A stretch of 64,000 nucleotides of DNA from Cytobacillus gottheilii (GTDB taxonomy: Bacteria; Bacillota; Bacilli; Bacillales; Cytobacillaceae). The stretch lies in contig NZ_KV440945.1 of assembly GCF_001636345.1 (NCBI RefSeq), forward strand, positions 958,975-1,022,974, read 5' to 3'. The position numbers were made by a program, and so were the translations under genes. Under the pieces are notes generated by a model, which was not told the origin of the DNA, searched no databases, and saw nothing but the letters and a program-made list of their open reading frames with translations. Positions 1-8,204 of this stretch are shown piece after piece (the stretch's first letter is position 1; every line of letters starts with the position of its first letter).

Positions 1-319
1 ATTAGATGCTCAAGAAGAACAAGGTATATAAACTCTTGCTTTTACAAAAGTATCAATTAATTTTTGAATTTTAACACTTTGAGATTATAGTTATTCAAAG
101 TCTAGATTCAGTCAAAAAATCTTTTCACATCTAACGGAAAGTGCCAATTCAGGAACCCTTTTGTAAAAAGCAACCTCTTAAAAAGATACAGTAATCTATG
201 TTATCATAAGAACTAGTTTCCTAGGGTGAAGTTAGTAATTGCTATTAAAAATTGCTGCTAATAACGAATAGTATACAAATAGATTACTATTTTAGGAAAA
301 CAGTTTTAGGAGGTATTTG
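1..319. other. Window-edge intergenic stretch
   Basis: AT-rich non-coding sequence upstream of the MscS gene. I see no convincing reading frame, RNA structure or repeat. A strong ribosome binding site (AGGAGGT at 308-314) ends it and serves the next gene. Confidence 0.6.
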
Positions 320-1411
320 ATGAATTGGGCTTTATTTTATGATGTTGAAATGTGGACGCAAATAGGAATATCTATAGGGATTTTCCTGTTATTTTTAGTG
401 TTTAGGAAGTTATTTTCTAAATATGTTTACTCGTTAATTCTTCGGTTGAGCAGAAAAGCTCCAACGGACATCCTGACACATATTTTTGTGTCGTTTGAGA
501 AGCCGCTGCAATGGTTATTTATTATTATTGGAATTGAGCTTGCGGCGGGTTATTTCCCTTACGCAGAACCAGGGATTCTATTTGATCGTATTATACGTGC
601 ATCAGTAATCGTATTGATCACATGGGGATTATACAACTTAGCTTCGGCGTCATCCATTTTCTTTGCTCAGGTAAAGAGTCGCTTTAAATTAGAAATTGAT
701 GATATTTTAATCCCGTTTATGTCCAAGGCTATTCGCTTAATCATAGTTGCCATTAGTTTTACGATCATTGCACAAGAGTTTGGTTATAATGTAACAGGAT
801 TTATCGCTGGGCTTGGCCTGGGTGGTGTGGCAATTGCGTTTGCTGCAAAGGATGCAATCGGAAACCTGTTCGGCGGTTTTATTATAATTACTGAAAAGCC
901 GTTTACGATCGGTGACTGGATCATGACGCCAAGTGTGGAAGGAACCGTAGAGGATATTACTTTCCGGAGTACCAAGGTCCGTACATTTGCAGATGCGATC
1001 GTAACTGTTCCGAATAATACGTTAGCAAATGAGTCGATCACCAATTGGAGTAAAATGGGGAAACGCCAAGTAAGCTTTAATATTAAAATTTCTTATGAAA
1101 CACCGAAAGCCAAACTATTAAAAGTCGTGCGGCAAATGGAAGAGGAAATTAAAGGTCATAGCGAAGTGCACCCTGACTCAATCCTTGTCCGCTTTGACAA
1201 ATATCAGGAAAATGGCTATGAAGTTTTCATCTATTTCTTTACAAAATCAACGGCTTGGGATGAGCATTTACGAGTGAAAGAAGAGATTAATTTTAGATTG
1301 ATTGAGATTCTTGAAAATGAAGATGTGTCTATTGCGTTACCAAGCAGAAAGCTGTATGCAAGTGAGCCAGATGATGATAAGGGTAGCTTGCCGGCACCAC
1401 AGGAGTCATAA
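320..1411 (+). CDS. MscS-family mechanosensitive ion channel
   Basis: 363-residue membrane protein expected to open a pore when membrane tension rises and to release osmolytes. Hydrophobic helices lie near residues 14-32, 63-79, 91-108 and 137-152. The glycine/alanine-rich pore helix typical of MscS follows at about 159-180 (GLGLGGVAIAFAAKDAIGN), then the conserved beta domain with KPFTIGDWI and a soluble C-terminal alpha/beta domain. The start is ATG 320, five bases after AGGAGGT; a TTG three bases earlier would sit almost on that site. It appears monocistronic, closed by a strong terminator. Four predicted helices make it longer than minimal MscS, as in the YkuT/YbdG branch. The family is clear; the exact subfamily is not. 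Confidence 0.9.
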   Translation: MNWALFYDVEMWTQIGISIGIFLLFLVFRKLFSKYVYSLILRLSRKAPTDILTHIFVSFEKPLQWLFIIIGIELAAGYFPYAEPGILFDRIIRASVIVLITWGLYNLASASSIFFAQVKSRFKLEIDDILIPFMSKAIRLIIVAISFTIIAQEFGYNVTGFIAGLGLGGVAIAFAAKDAIGNLFGGFIIITEKPFTIGDWIMTPSVEGTVEDITFRSTKVRTFADAIVTVPNNTLANESITNWSKMGKRQVSFNIKISYETPKAKLLKVVRQMEEEIKGHSEVHPDSILVRFDKYQENGYEVFIYFFTKSTAWDEHLRVKEEINFRLIEILENEDVSIALPSRKLYASEPDDDKGSLPAPQES

Positions 1412-1417
1412 GCTAAG

Positions 1418-1446
1418 AAAAAAGCTGCCGTCAAGGCAGCTTTTTG
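1418..1446. terminator. Bidirectional Rho-independent terminator
   Basis: Perfect AGCTGCC/GGCAGCT stem with a short loop, flanked by an A-run and a T-run, so it can end transcription from the MscS gene on one side and the convergent PPC-domain gene on the other. Confidence 0.9.
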
Positions 1447-1473
1447 TTCTATTAGTAACCAAATTTATAAGAT

Positions 1474-1995
1474 TCATTTTTCACTATTAAGCTCCAGAAA
1501 GGCTGGCTCTGTCTTTCCTTTTTCTAACGGATATAATTGATATCCGCCTGTTTCAGAATCAAAGCTCCTCAAAACGGTCATATTTTTGATTTCCTTTAAA
1601 ACGAGATCAACGGTTAACACTTTATTTTCGCCTTTGATTAAATGACCGCCAAAGACGGCACCGTTGTGGTCACACATGGTTCCGTGTATATGGGTTTCAA
1701 ATTGATCATCTCTTTGACAGACAATTCCCGTTCCATTCAGAAATTCAATTGGACCATTCCGGCTGATAAGCTCTCCGTAGCCAGCACCGATATTTGTCTC
1801 GGGCTTTTCCACCAAGTATACATAACCAGCTTTTTTAAGACTGCCAAAACAGCTGCTGATTGTAGCATATTTCATCTGATTTGCTCTGCAGACCTCTTCA
1901 ATTCCAGAAAGTAAATCTGTACCAGGCAGCAGCCGGGCAACAACCGTTTTTCCCTCAAAACCTTCAGCAAAATGTGCACGTACAGTATGAGTCAT
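1474..1995 (-). CDS. PPC/DUF296 domain protein
   Basis: 173-residue protein with one PPC (plants and prokaryotes conserved, DUF296) domain spanning nearly its whole length. Diagnostic features are the early GTDLLSGIEEVC helix region, the HIHGTMCDHNGAVFGGHL segment with histidines in the family's metal-binding position, and the following TVDLVLKEI strand. In plants the domain accompanies AT-hooks and helps bind DNA; bacterial stand-alone versions are uncharacterised trimers, so no function is assigned. The start follows a good GGGAG site (GAGGGAGAAAAGTATG on the minus strand). It converges on the MscS gene and seems to be transcribed alone. Confidence 0.8.
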   Translation of the reverse strand: MTHTVRAHFAEGFEGKTVVARLLPGTDLLSGIEEVCRANQMKYATISSCFGSLKKAGYVYLVEKPETNIGAGYGELISRNGPIEFLNGTGIVCQRDDQFETHIHGTMCDHNGAVFGGHLIKGENKVLTVDLVLKEIKNMTVLRSFDSETGGYQLYPLEKGKTEPAFLELNSEK

Positions 1996-2063
1996 ACTTT
2001 TCTCCCTCTCGCATATATTTCTAACTAGTATATATTAAGTTTTAATTTTTTGAAAAAAAGATA

Positions 2064-2092
2064 TTGACATTCATTAATGGTTCATGTAGATT
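2064..2092 (+). promoter_or_regulatory. Sigma-A-type promoter for the first met operon
   Basis: TTGACA at 2064-2069 and TAGATT at 2087-2092, separated by 17 bp and about 40 bp upstream of the S-box aptamer. Confidence 0.6.
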
Positions 2093-2131
2093 TTACCAAT
2101 AAGGTTACCAAAAATTAAATATACTTGATTG

Positions 2132-2250
2132 TTCTCTTATCAAGAGTAGCTGAGGGACTGGCCCTGTGAAGCTCGGCAACCGTTCATTTAACAGAATGAA
2201 TTGGTGCTAAATCCTGCAAAACACGTTTGTGTTTTGGAAGATAAGAGAGG
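2132..2250 (+). promoter_or_regulatory. SAM-I (S-box) riboswitch 1
   Basis: Classic S-box aptamer: P1 strands TTCTCTTATC and GATAAGAGAG enclose the conserved AGAGTAGCTGAGGGACTGG, GCTCGGCAACC and GGTGCTAAATCC blocks. The 3' P1 strand AGAGAGG (2244-2250) can instead pair with CCTCTCT at 2274-2280 of the downstream terminator, giving the usual switch: SAM-bound P1 frees the terminator, and without SAM the antiterminator forms. It should therefore reduce metQNP expression when SAM is plentiful. Confidence 0.95.
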
Positions 2251-2270
2251 AAGCGTATCTTTGTATGCTT

Positions 2271-2308
2271 ATGCCTCTCTTTCTTTTGAAAGAGAGGCAT
2301 TTTTATTT
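2271..2308 (+). terminator. S-box 1 regulatory terminator
   Basis: Perfect 13-bp stem (ATGCCTCTCTTTC and its complement) with a TTTT loop, followed by a T-rich run. It is the expression platform of the riboswitch just upstream. Confidence 0.92.
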
Positions 2309-2335
2309 AAAAAAATTTCTTTAGGAGGAACGAAC

Positions 2336-3163
2336 ATGAAAAAATGGGCAATCATCTTATCATCAATTTTATTAACTGGATTTTTAGCAGGCTGTGGGAG
2401 TGACAGTGCCTCTGGAGATGAGGCTGAGCCGCTAAGTGAAGAAAAGCTTCTGATTGGCGTTACCGCTGGGCCGCATGAACAAATTGTTGAAAAGGTTAAA
2501 GAGGTTGCTGCGAAGGATGGCTTAGAGCTTGAATTAAAAGTATTCACGGATTATGTGCTGCCTAATACATCGCTTGCAGAAGGTGATTTGGATGTAAACA
2601 GCTATCAGCACGAACCGTTTTTAGATCAATTTAATGAGGATCATAATACAGATCTAGTGCCTGTAGGAAAAACGATTCTGAATCCAATGGCCGTTTATTC
2701 AGATGAATTTGGAAGTATTGAAGATCTGCCAAATGGAGCTAAAATTGGTTTGCCAAATGATCCGACAAACGGTTCACGTGCATTGTTTATCTTAGAAGAA
2801 GCTGGACTTATTAAACTGATTGACGAGAAGAGAGAAACGGCCTCTATTTATGATTTAGAAGAGAATCCAAAAGAATTTGAGTTTATTGAACTGGATGCAG
2901 CGCAAATTCCAAAGCAATTAAGTGAGCTGGATGCTGCTGCCATTAACACGAATTTTGCTTTAGAAGCCGGACTTAATCCAAAAGAAGATTCAATTCTCCT
3001 TGAGTCAACGAATTCTCCATATGTTAACTACATCGTTGTCCGGGCAGAGAATGAAAATGATCCTGTGCTTGAAAAGCTCAGAAATGCGTATCAGTCTGAA
3101 GAAGTGAAGAAATTTATTGAAGATGAATTCAAAGGATCTGTCATTCCGAGCTGGGATGAATAA
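2336..3163 (+). CDS. metQ: Methionine ABC transporter substrate-binding lipoprotein
   Basis: 275-residue lipoprotein that captures methionine outside the membrane and delivers it to MetNP. The signal peptide ends in a lipobox (LAGC, Cys about residue 20). The mature NlpA/MetQ fold shows the family motifs GVTAGPHEQI, FTDYVLPNTSL, NSYQHEPFLD and LPNDPTNGSRAL. The start is ATG 2336 after TTTAGGAGG; upstream in-frame codons lie inside the riboswitch and are excluded. It is the first gene of an S-box-controlled metQ-metN-metP set, an order different from the second copy in this window (metN-metP-metQ). Confidence 0.95.
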   Translation: MKKWAIILSSILLTGFLAGCGSDSASGDEAEPLSEEKLLIGVTAGPHEQIVEKVKEVAAKDGLELELKVFTDYVLPNTSLAEGDLDVNSYQHEPFLDQFNEDHNTDLVPVGKTILNPMAVYSDEFGSIEDLPNGAKIGLPNDPTNGSRALFILEEAGLIKLIDEKRETASIYDLEENPKEFEFIELDAAQIPKQLSELDAAAINTNFALEAGLNPKEDSILLESTNSPYVNYIVVRAENENDPVLEKLRNAYQSEEVKKFIEDEFKGSVIPSWDE

Positions 3164-3190
3164 TCTTTTAATCTAGATTCCGATGAAAGA

Positions 3191-3231
3191 AGAATGCTCG
3201 CTCCAGCTGCAAGGGACGCGAGCACCATTCT
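3191..3231 (+). other. Stem-loop between metQ and metN
   Basis: AGAATG...CATTCT and GCTCGC...GCGAGC arms form a bulged hairpin in the 132-bp gap. There is no T-run, so it is more likely an RNA-processing or stability element favouring metQ than a terminator. This role is inference. Confidence 0.4.
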
Positions 3232-3295
3232 GCTATCATATTCGGTCACACATTATTTCTATTGAATGGCTGATCAGACTTGAAGGAGGTACAGC

Positions 3296-4309
3296 ATGAT
3301 TGTATTGGAAAATATATCGAAAACTTTTTCAGGAAAAAAAGGAGATATTGAAGCAGTTCGGAATGCCAATATTGAAGTGAAGACAGGAGAAATCCATGGA
3401 GTCATCGGCTATAGCGGTGCTGGTAAAAGTACATTAATCCGCTGTGTAAATCTGCTCGAAAACCCAACCTCGGGCAGGGTGATTATTGGAGGAGAAGATC
3501 TCACTTCCTTATCAGAGCAGAATCTACGTGAAAAAAGAAAGAAAATCGGCATGATTTTTCAAGGGTTCAATTTATTAAAAACGGCAACTGTCTATGATAA
3601 TATTGCCATTCCTTTAAGATTAATTGGCATCCAGAAGAAAGAAGTCGGCGATCGAGTAAAAAAATATTTAGAGATTGTGGGTTTAGCAGATAAAGTGAAT
3701 GCTTATCCAAGTCAGTTATCAGGAGGACAAAAGCAGCGGGTCGCCATAGCCAGAGCCCTGGCCCAAGAACCTGAGCTGCTGCTAAGCGATGAAGCAACAA
3801 GTGCGCTTGATCCGGAAACAACAGATTCGATTCTCGAGCTGCTTTTAAAAATCAATAAAGAGCTGGGCATTACCATTCTGCTCATTACACATGAAATGAA
3901 CGTCATTCAAAAAATATGTGATTATGTATATGTGATGGAACAAGGCAGTATTATCGAGCAGGGAACAGCCATTGAATTGTTTTCCAATCCGCAATATCCA
4001 ACGACCAAAAAGTTTTTAAACACGATCGCACAGCGCAAGCTTTCATCCTCGCTTATTCAGCAGTTAAAGTTATCAGGAAATGTGCTCAGACTTACTTTTT
4101 TAGGCGAATCGACGGGACAGCCGCTGCTGGCGCTCGTGAGTCAAAAATTTAATGTAAAACCCAATATACTAACCGCTAATATCATTGAATTGAAAAACGG
4201 AATTGTCGGGAATATAAGTATCCACTTGCTCGGTGAAAAGCAGGATATTGCCGCTGCTCTCAGCTATTTAGAAGAGCATGGAGTAAATGTAGAGGAATTG
4301 GAGGGATAA
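3296..4309 (+). CDS. metN: Methionine ABC transporter ATP-binding protein
   Basis: 337-residue cytoplasmic ATPase that powers methionine import. Walker A is GYSGAGKST (about 38-46), the ABC signature LSGGQKQR lies near 140, and Walker B with DEATSALD lies near 160-170. The C-terminal 80 residues form a NIL/ACT-like domain, which in MetN proteins binds methionine and causes trans-inhibition. The start is ATG 3296, following AAGGAGG. Only four bases separate it from metP, so the two are translationally linked. It is homologous to but clearly different in sequence from the second metN at 50.2 kb. Confidence 0.95.
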   Translation: MIVLENISKTFSGKKGDIEAVRNANIEVKTGEIHGVIGYSGAGKSTLIRCVNLLENPTSGRVIIGGEDLTSLSEQNLREKRKKIGMIFQGFNLLKTATVYDNIAIPLRLIGIQKKEVGDRVKKYLEIVGLADKVNAYPSQLSGGQKQRVAIARALAQEPELLLSDEATSALDPETTDSILELLLKINKELGITILLITHEMNVIQKICDYVYVMEQGSIIEQGTAIELFSNPQYPTTKKFLNTIAQRKLSSSLIQQLKLSGNVLRLTFLGESTGQPLLALVSQKFNVKPNILTANIIELKNGIVGNISIHLLGEKQDIAAALSYLEEHGVNVEELEG

Positions 4310-4313
4310 CAAA

Positions 4314-4985
4314 ATGGATCGATTTCAGCAATTTACAGATCAGTGGCTGCCGATTATCGGCAAGGCAGTCGTAGAGACTTTCCAAATGGTCGGTGTTTCA
4401 CTTTTATTTTCCATTTTAATTGGTGTGCCCCTCGGCATTCTCGTTGTTCTAACAAGGCCTGGCCAATCGCTGCATAACAAATGGGTGTATGGCGGCTTAA
4501 ATTTAATCATTAACATTATTCGTTCTGTGCCCTTTATTATTTTACTATTCTTTATTCTGCCTTTTACCAAATTTATCGTCGGGACAACGATCGGAGTCCA
4601 AGGAGTTATTGTTCCGCTTGTTATTTATACAGCACCGTATATTTCCAGGCTCATAGAAACAGCTTTATTGGAAGTGGATAATGGGGTGCTGGAGGCCTAT
4701 AAAGCAATGGGCATCAAGACACGTCAAATTATTTGGAATGTGATGCTGCGTGAAGCACGCCCTTCTCTTATCTTAGGGTTAACGATTGCTACGGTCGGCT
4801 TAATTGGAGCAACCGCAATGGCTGGACTTGTTGGAGCAGGTGGTTTAGGGGACTTGGCTTATAGGTTCGGGCATCTACGTTATGAAGTTGACGTGATGTA
4901 TGCAACGGTTCTAATTTTAATCATCTTAGTGCAAACCATTCAAACCATTGGCAACAGATTGGCCGCCCGTTTGAAAAAGGACTAG
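4314..4985 (+). CDS. metP: Methionine ABC transporter permease
   Basis: 223-residue inner-membrane permease (MetI/MetP family) with about five hydrophobic helices. The EAA-type loop that contacts the ATPase is visible around EAYKAMGIKTRQIIWNVML, and the conserved GATAMAGLVGAGGLGDLA stretch follows. It pairs with MetN and MetQ to move methionine and probably its analogues. The start is ATG 4314, preceded by GGAGGG inside the end of metN. A beta-oxidation-like gene follows after 41 bp with no terminator between. Confidence 0.94.
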   Translation: MDRFQQFTDQWLPIIGKAVVETFQMVGVSLLFSILIGVPLGILVVLTRPGQSLHNKWVYGGLNLIINIIRSVPFIILLFFILPFTKFIVGTTIGVQGVIVPLVIYTAPYISRLIETALLEVDNGVLEAYKAMGIKTRQIIWNVMLREARPSLILGLTIATVGLIGATAMAGLVGAGGLGDLAYRFGHLRYEVDVMYATVLILIILVQTIQTIGNRLAARLKKD

Positions 4986-5026
4986 TGTATTTTGCGAGAT
5001 AAGAATCATAGAAAGGAGGATGAACA

Positions 5027-5800
5027 TTGGAAGAACTCTATTGGAAGAAGGAAGGGCGGATTGCGAGCATCATTATCAACCGCTCTCATAAAAAAAATGC
5101 ATTCAATTTACACATGTTTCAGAAGCTTTCCGTTCTGCTGGATGAGATTGAAAATGATGATGAAGTAAAAGTACTCGTACTGTGCGGTGCAGATGAGTCT
5201 GCTTTTAGTGCCGGTGCGGATATCAGTGAATTTTTACAGAATCGGACTTCGGCAGAGAAAGCGAAACAGTATAATAACATTGCTCTGGAGACGGTTGAAA
5301 AGCTTTACCATTTCCCAAAACCCACTATTGCAGCCATACGAGGTTTAGCGATTGGCGGCGGATTAGAATTGGCACTTTCTTGTGATTTCAGATTTGCCTC
5401 ACAAGAAAGCCTCCTTGGCATAACGGCTGCAAAATTAGCGATTATCTATAATCTGGCAAGCACGAAAAGGCTTATTGATGCTGTTGGAACATCAATTGCT
5501 AAAGACATGCTTTATACAGGAAAGCTTGTGAAAGCGCCGGAAGGAAAAGAGATTGGACTTGTGCACCATATACTCCCGAAAGATGAACTTTTAACAACAG
5601 CATATGATTACGCTAAAGAGCTTTCTGAGAAGTCTTCACTGGCGTTAATCGGAACAAAGAAAGTCATTCATGCCGTTTTAAACGGTGCCATTGAAGAAGA
5701 TGAAAAAATCGAGCAGCTCATCCTGGCCTCTTTTGAAAGTGAAGATTACCAGGAAGGCATTCAAGCGTTTCTAGAAAAGCGAAAACCAAATTTTAAGTAA
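5027..5800 (+). CDS. Enoyl-CoA hydratase/isomerase family protein (crotonase fold)
   Basis: 257-residue crotonase-superfamily protein expected to act on an acyl-CoA. The oxyanion-hole segments are present: FSAGADISEF near residue 63-72 and AIRGLAIGGGLELALSCD near 103-120. The segment that usually carries the catalytic glutamate (PE.KLG..PG.GGT in hydratases) reads LGITAAKLAIIYNLASTKRL here, so classical water addition is doubtful and the substrate is unknown. It uses a TTG start at 5027, seven bases after AGGAGG. It sits between metP and a 2-hydroxyacid oxidase gene with short gaps, so it probably shares their transcript. Confidence 0.8.
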   Translation: MEELYWKKEGRIASIIINRSHKKNAFNLHMFQKLSVLLDEIENDDEVKVLVLCGADESAFSAGADISEFLQNRTSAEKAKQYNNIALETVEKLYHFPKPTIAAIRGLAIGGGLELALSCDFRFASQESLLGITAAKLAIIYNLASTKRLIDAVGTSIAKDMLYTGKLVKAPEGKEIGLVHHILPKDELLTTAYDYAKELSEKSSLALIGTKKVIHAVLNGAIEEDEKIEQLILASFESEDYQEGIQAFLEKRKPNFK

Positions 5801-5814
5801 GGATGGTGACGTAA

Positions 5815-6963
5815 ATGGCTGTTCCTGTAAATAGTAAGGATGCCTTATTGCAAAATATGAATGCAGGCGATTATTTTCCCATTTCATACGAAGAGCTGGA
5901 AGAGCGTGCACAGACGGTGATGTCAGCAGGTGCTTTTGGATATGTACGCTCTGGAGCCGGTGGTGAAGAAACATTAAGAAGCAATCGGACAGATTTTCAA
6001 AAACATTCCATTGTGCCAAGAGTATTAACAGATGTATCTAGTATTAATACAAGCATCACACTTTTTGGAAAACAATATGACCATCCCTTCCTGCTTGCAC
6101 CAGTTGGCATGCTAAAGCTTGCTCATGAGGGTGCTGATTTAGCTGTCGCTCAGGCAGCTGCACGCTATGGAATTCCATTTGTGCAAAGTACGGTTTCAAG
6201 TTATTCCATTGAGGAAGTAGCAGAAGTTTCCTCCCTAAGTCCAAAATGGTTTCAGCTTTATTGGTCAAATAATCGCAGTGTTTCCTTCCATATGGCTGAA
6301 CGAGCTGAAAAGGCAGGCTTTGAAGCAATCGTTTTAACAGTAGATACCGTGATGCTTGGCTGGAGAGAAGAGGACTTGCGGAACCGATTTTCCCCTCTTA
6401 AGCTTGGCTATGGCAAAGCTAATTATGAAAGTGACCAGGTATTTCTCCAATCTCTTCCTGATGAAAGTGAAGAAAGCATCATTCAAGGTATACTAAATAA
6501 TATCCATCATCCGTCTTTAAATTGGGAAGATGTGGCTGAGCTTAAAAAACGAACGAAGCTGCCGATTCTTTTGAAGGGAATTCTGCATCCCGAAGATGCC
6601 AAATTAGCGGTTGAGAATGGAATTGATGGCATCATTGTCTCAAATCATGGCGGCAGGCAGCTGGATGGTATCATTTCTGCAATTTCAGCATTGCCAGCGA
6701 TCGCCGAGATAGTTAATAAACAAATTCCCGTGCTGTTTGACAGCGGCATCCGCCGTGGAGCAGACGTAGTGAAAGCAATTGCGCTTGGAGCAGACGCGGT
6801 GTGCATCGGCAGACCTTTTGTATATGCGCTGGCAGCTGGGGGACAAAAAGGAGTAGAAAAGCTGCTCGAGAATTTTATTCAGGAAACAAAGGTGTCCATC
6901 TCATTAGCTGGTGCCTCCAGTATTGCCGGGCTTTCCTCTGTGAAATTGGTTCAAACAACTTAA
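5815..6963 (+). CDS. FMN-dependent 2-hydroxyacid oxidase (lactate oxidase/2-monooxygenase-like)
   Basis: 382-residue TIM-barrel flavoprotein of the glycolate oxidase/lactate oxidase/FMN lactate dehydrogenase family, which oxidises L-2-hydroxyacids to 2-oxoacids. The active-site block SNHGGRQLDG (about 275-284) carries the catalytic His and substrate Arg. The FMN phosphate site is DSGIRRGADVVKAIALGADAVCIGRP (about 305-330), and LAPVGM near 83 contacts the flavin. The physiological acid cannot be read from sequence. It starts at ATG 5815, 14 bp after the crotonase gene, and is followed after 12 bp by a CoA-transferase, suggesting a small pathway acting on a hydroxy or branched acid. Confidence 0.85.
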   Translation: MAVPVNSKDALLQNMNAGDYFPISYEELEERAQTVMSAGAFGYVRSGAGGEETLRSNRTDFQKHSIVPRVLTDVSSINTSITLFGKQYDHPFLLAPVGMLKLAHEGADLAVAQAAARYGIPFVQSTVSSYSIEEVAEVSSLSPKWFQLYWSNNRSVSFHMAERAEKAGFEAIVLTVDTVMLGWREEDLRNRFSPLKLGYGKANYESDQVFLQSLPDESEESIIQGILNNIHHPSLNWEDVAELKKRTKLPILLKGILHPEDAKLAVENGIDGIIVSNHGGRQLDGIISAISALPAIAEIVNKQIPVLFDSGIRRGADVVKAIALGADAVCIGRPFVYALAAGGQKGVEKLLENFIQETKVSISLAGASSIAGLSSVKLVQTT

Positions 6964-6975
6964 AGGGAGGTGCAG

Positions 6976-8124
6976 ATGATGACACAGGCACTAAGCGGAA
7001 TGAGAGTGATTGATGCAACCCAAATCTTAGCAGGCCCTTACTGTACTATGGTTCTAGGTGACATGGGGGCAGAAGTGATCAAAGTGGAAAAATCTCCTGG
7101 CGGCGACGATACAAGACGAATGGGCCCTTACATTGACGGAGAGAGCCATATGTTTATGATGGTCAACCGCAACAAAAGAGGAATTTGCCTTAACTTGAAG
7201 GAAGAGGAAGACAAACAAGTCCTCTATGAACTTGTGAAAACAGCAGATGTGTTTATTGAAAACTTTCGCCCTGGTGTGGCAGCAAAACTGAAGATCGATT
7301 ATGAGACATTAAAAGAGCTTAACCCCGGCATCATTTATTGTTCAATTTCTGGTTATGGGCAAACAGGTCCATACAGAAATAAAGGCGGCTTCGATATTAT
7401 GGCACAAGGCTTGTCTGGCATCATGGATATGACAGGAGAAAAGGATGGAAAGCCTGTTAAGGTCGGCATTGCCATTCATGATATCGCAGCAGCACAAACG
7501 GCTATTCAGTCGGTGCTGACAGCCTATATCCATAAGCTGAAATCAGGTGAAGGACAATATATTGATGTCTCTCTTGTCGATTCAGCTTTAGCATGGACCG
7601 TATGGGAGGCGGCAGCCTATTTTGGAGAAGGACAGCTTCCGAAACGAAATGGAACAGCTCACCGTGCCGCGGCTCCGTATCAAGGTTATGCAACTGGAGA
7701 TGGCTTTATTTTAATCGGTGCTGCCAATCAAAAACTTTGGGAAAAGTTTTGTCTGTATGTAGTGGATCAACCCCAATGGCTTGAAGATGAGCGCTATGCA
7801 ACCAATTCTTTAAGAAATGAGCATGCCCTGCAGCTTGAAGTGGATATCGAGAATGTGCTGCGAACACATTCATCCGCTCATTGGCTTGCATTACTTGAAG
7901 ACAACGGCATTCCTTCTGGACCAATTTATTCCTATGATCAAACGATGAATGATCAGCATATCCAGGAACGTGAAATGATCCTCGAATACGAACACCATCA
8001 ATTTGGGACTTTGAAAACATTGGGTTTTCCCGCAAAATACTCACAAACTCCTGCCAAACTATCAAAACCTGCTCCAAGATTAGGAGAACATAACGAAGAG
8101 ATTCGCGCCGAGCTTGGTTTATAG
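6976..8124 (+). CDS. Class III CoA-transferase (CaiB/BaiF family)
   Basis: 382-residue enzyme that moves CoA between carboxylic acids. Family hallmarks are the N-terminal LAGPYCTMVLGDMGAEVIKVE (about 15-36), NRNKRGICLNLK, and GFDIMAQGLSG around residue 140, which contains the aspartate that forms the acyl anhydride in this family. Its substrate is unknown. ATG 6976 is chosen because it lies five bases after GGGAGG; a second ATG follows directly. It is the last gene of the metQNP-crotonase-oxidase-transferase run and is followed by a terminator. Confidence 0.88.
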   Translation: MMTQALSGMRVIDATQILAGPYCTMVLGDMGAEVIKVEKSPGGDDTRRMGPYIDGESHMFMMVNRNKRGICLNLKEEEDKQVLYELVKTADVFIENFRPGVAAKLKIDYETLKELNPGIIYCSISGYGQTGPYRNKGGFDIMAQGLSGIMDMTGEKDGKPVKVGIAIHDIAAAQTAIQSVLTAYIHKLKSGEGQYIDVSLVDSALAWTVWEAAAYFGEGQLPKRNGTAHRAAAPYQGYATGDGFILIGAANQKLWEKFCLYVVDQPQWLEDERYATNSLRNEHALQLEVDIENVLRTHSSAHWLALLEDNGIPSGPIYSYDQTMNDQHIQEREMILEYEHHQFGTLKTLGFPAKYSQTPAKLSKPAPRLGEHNEEIRAELGL

Positions 8125-8133
8125 GATTGGGGG

Positions 8134-8167
8134 AAGTGGTTTGTCATATGGCAAGCCGCTTTTTTAT
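8134..8167 (+). terminator. Rho-independent terminator after the CoA-transferase gene
   Basis: AGTGGTTTG pairs with CAAGCCGCT (with G-U pairs) around an eight-base loop and is followed by T6. It closes the 2.3-8.1 kb gene run. Confidence 0.8.
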
Positions 8168-8204
8168 GTGGGTCGGCAGATTGGATATGTGGGGAGAATG
8201 GGGG

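Noticed and set aside
3191-3231. Terminator between metQ and metN
   Set aside because: The stem is bulged and there is no T-run, so it is recorded only as a stem-loop.
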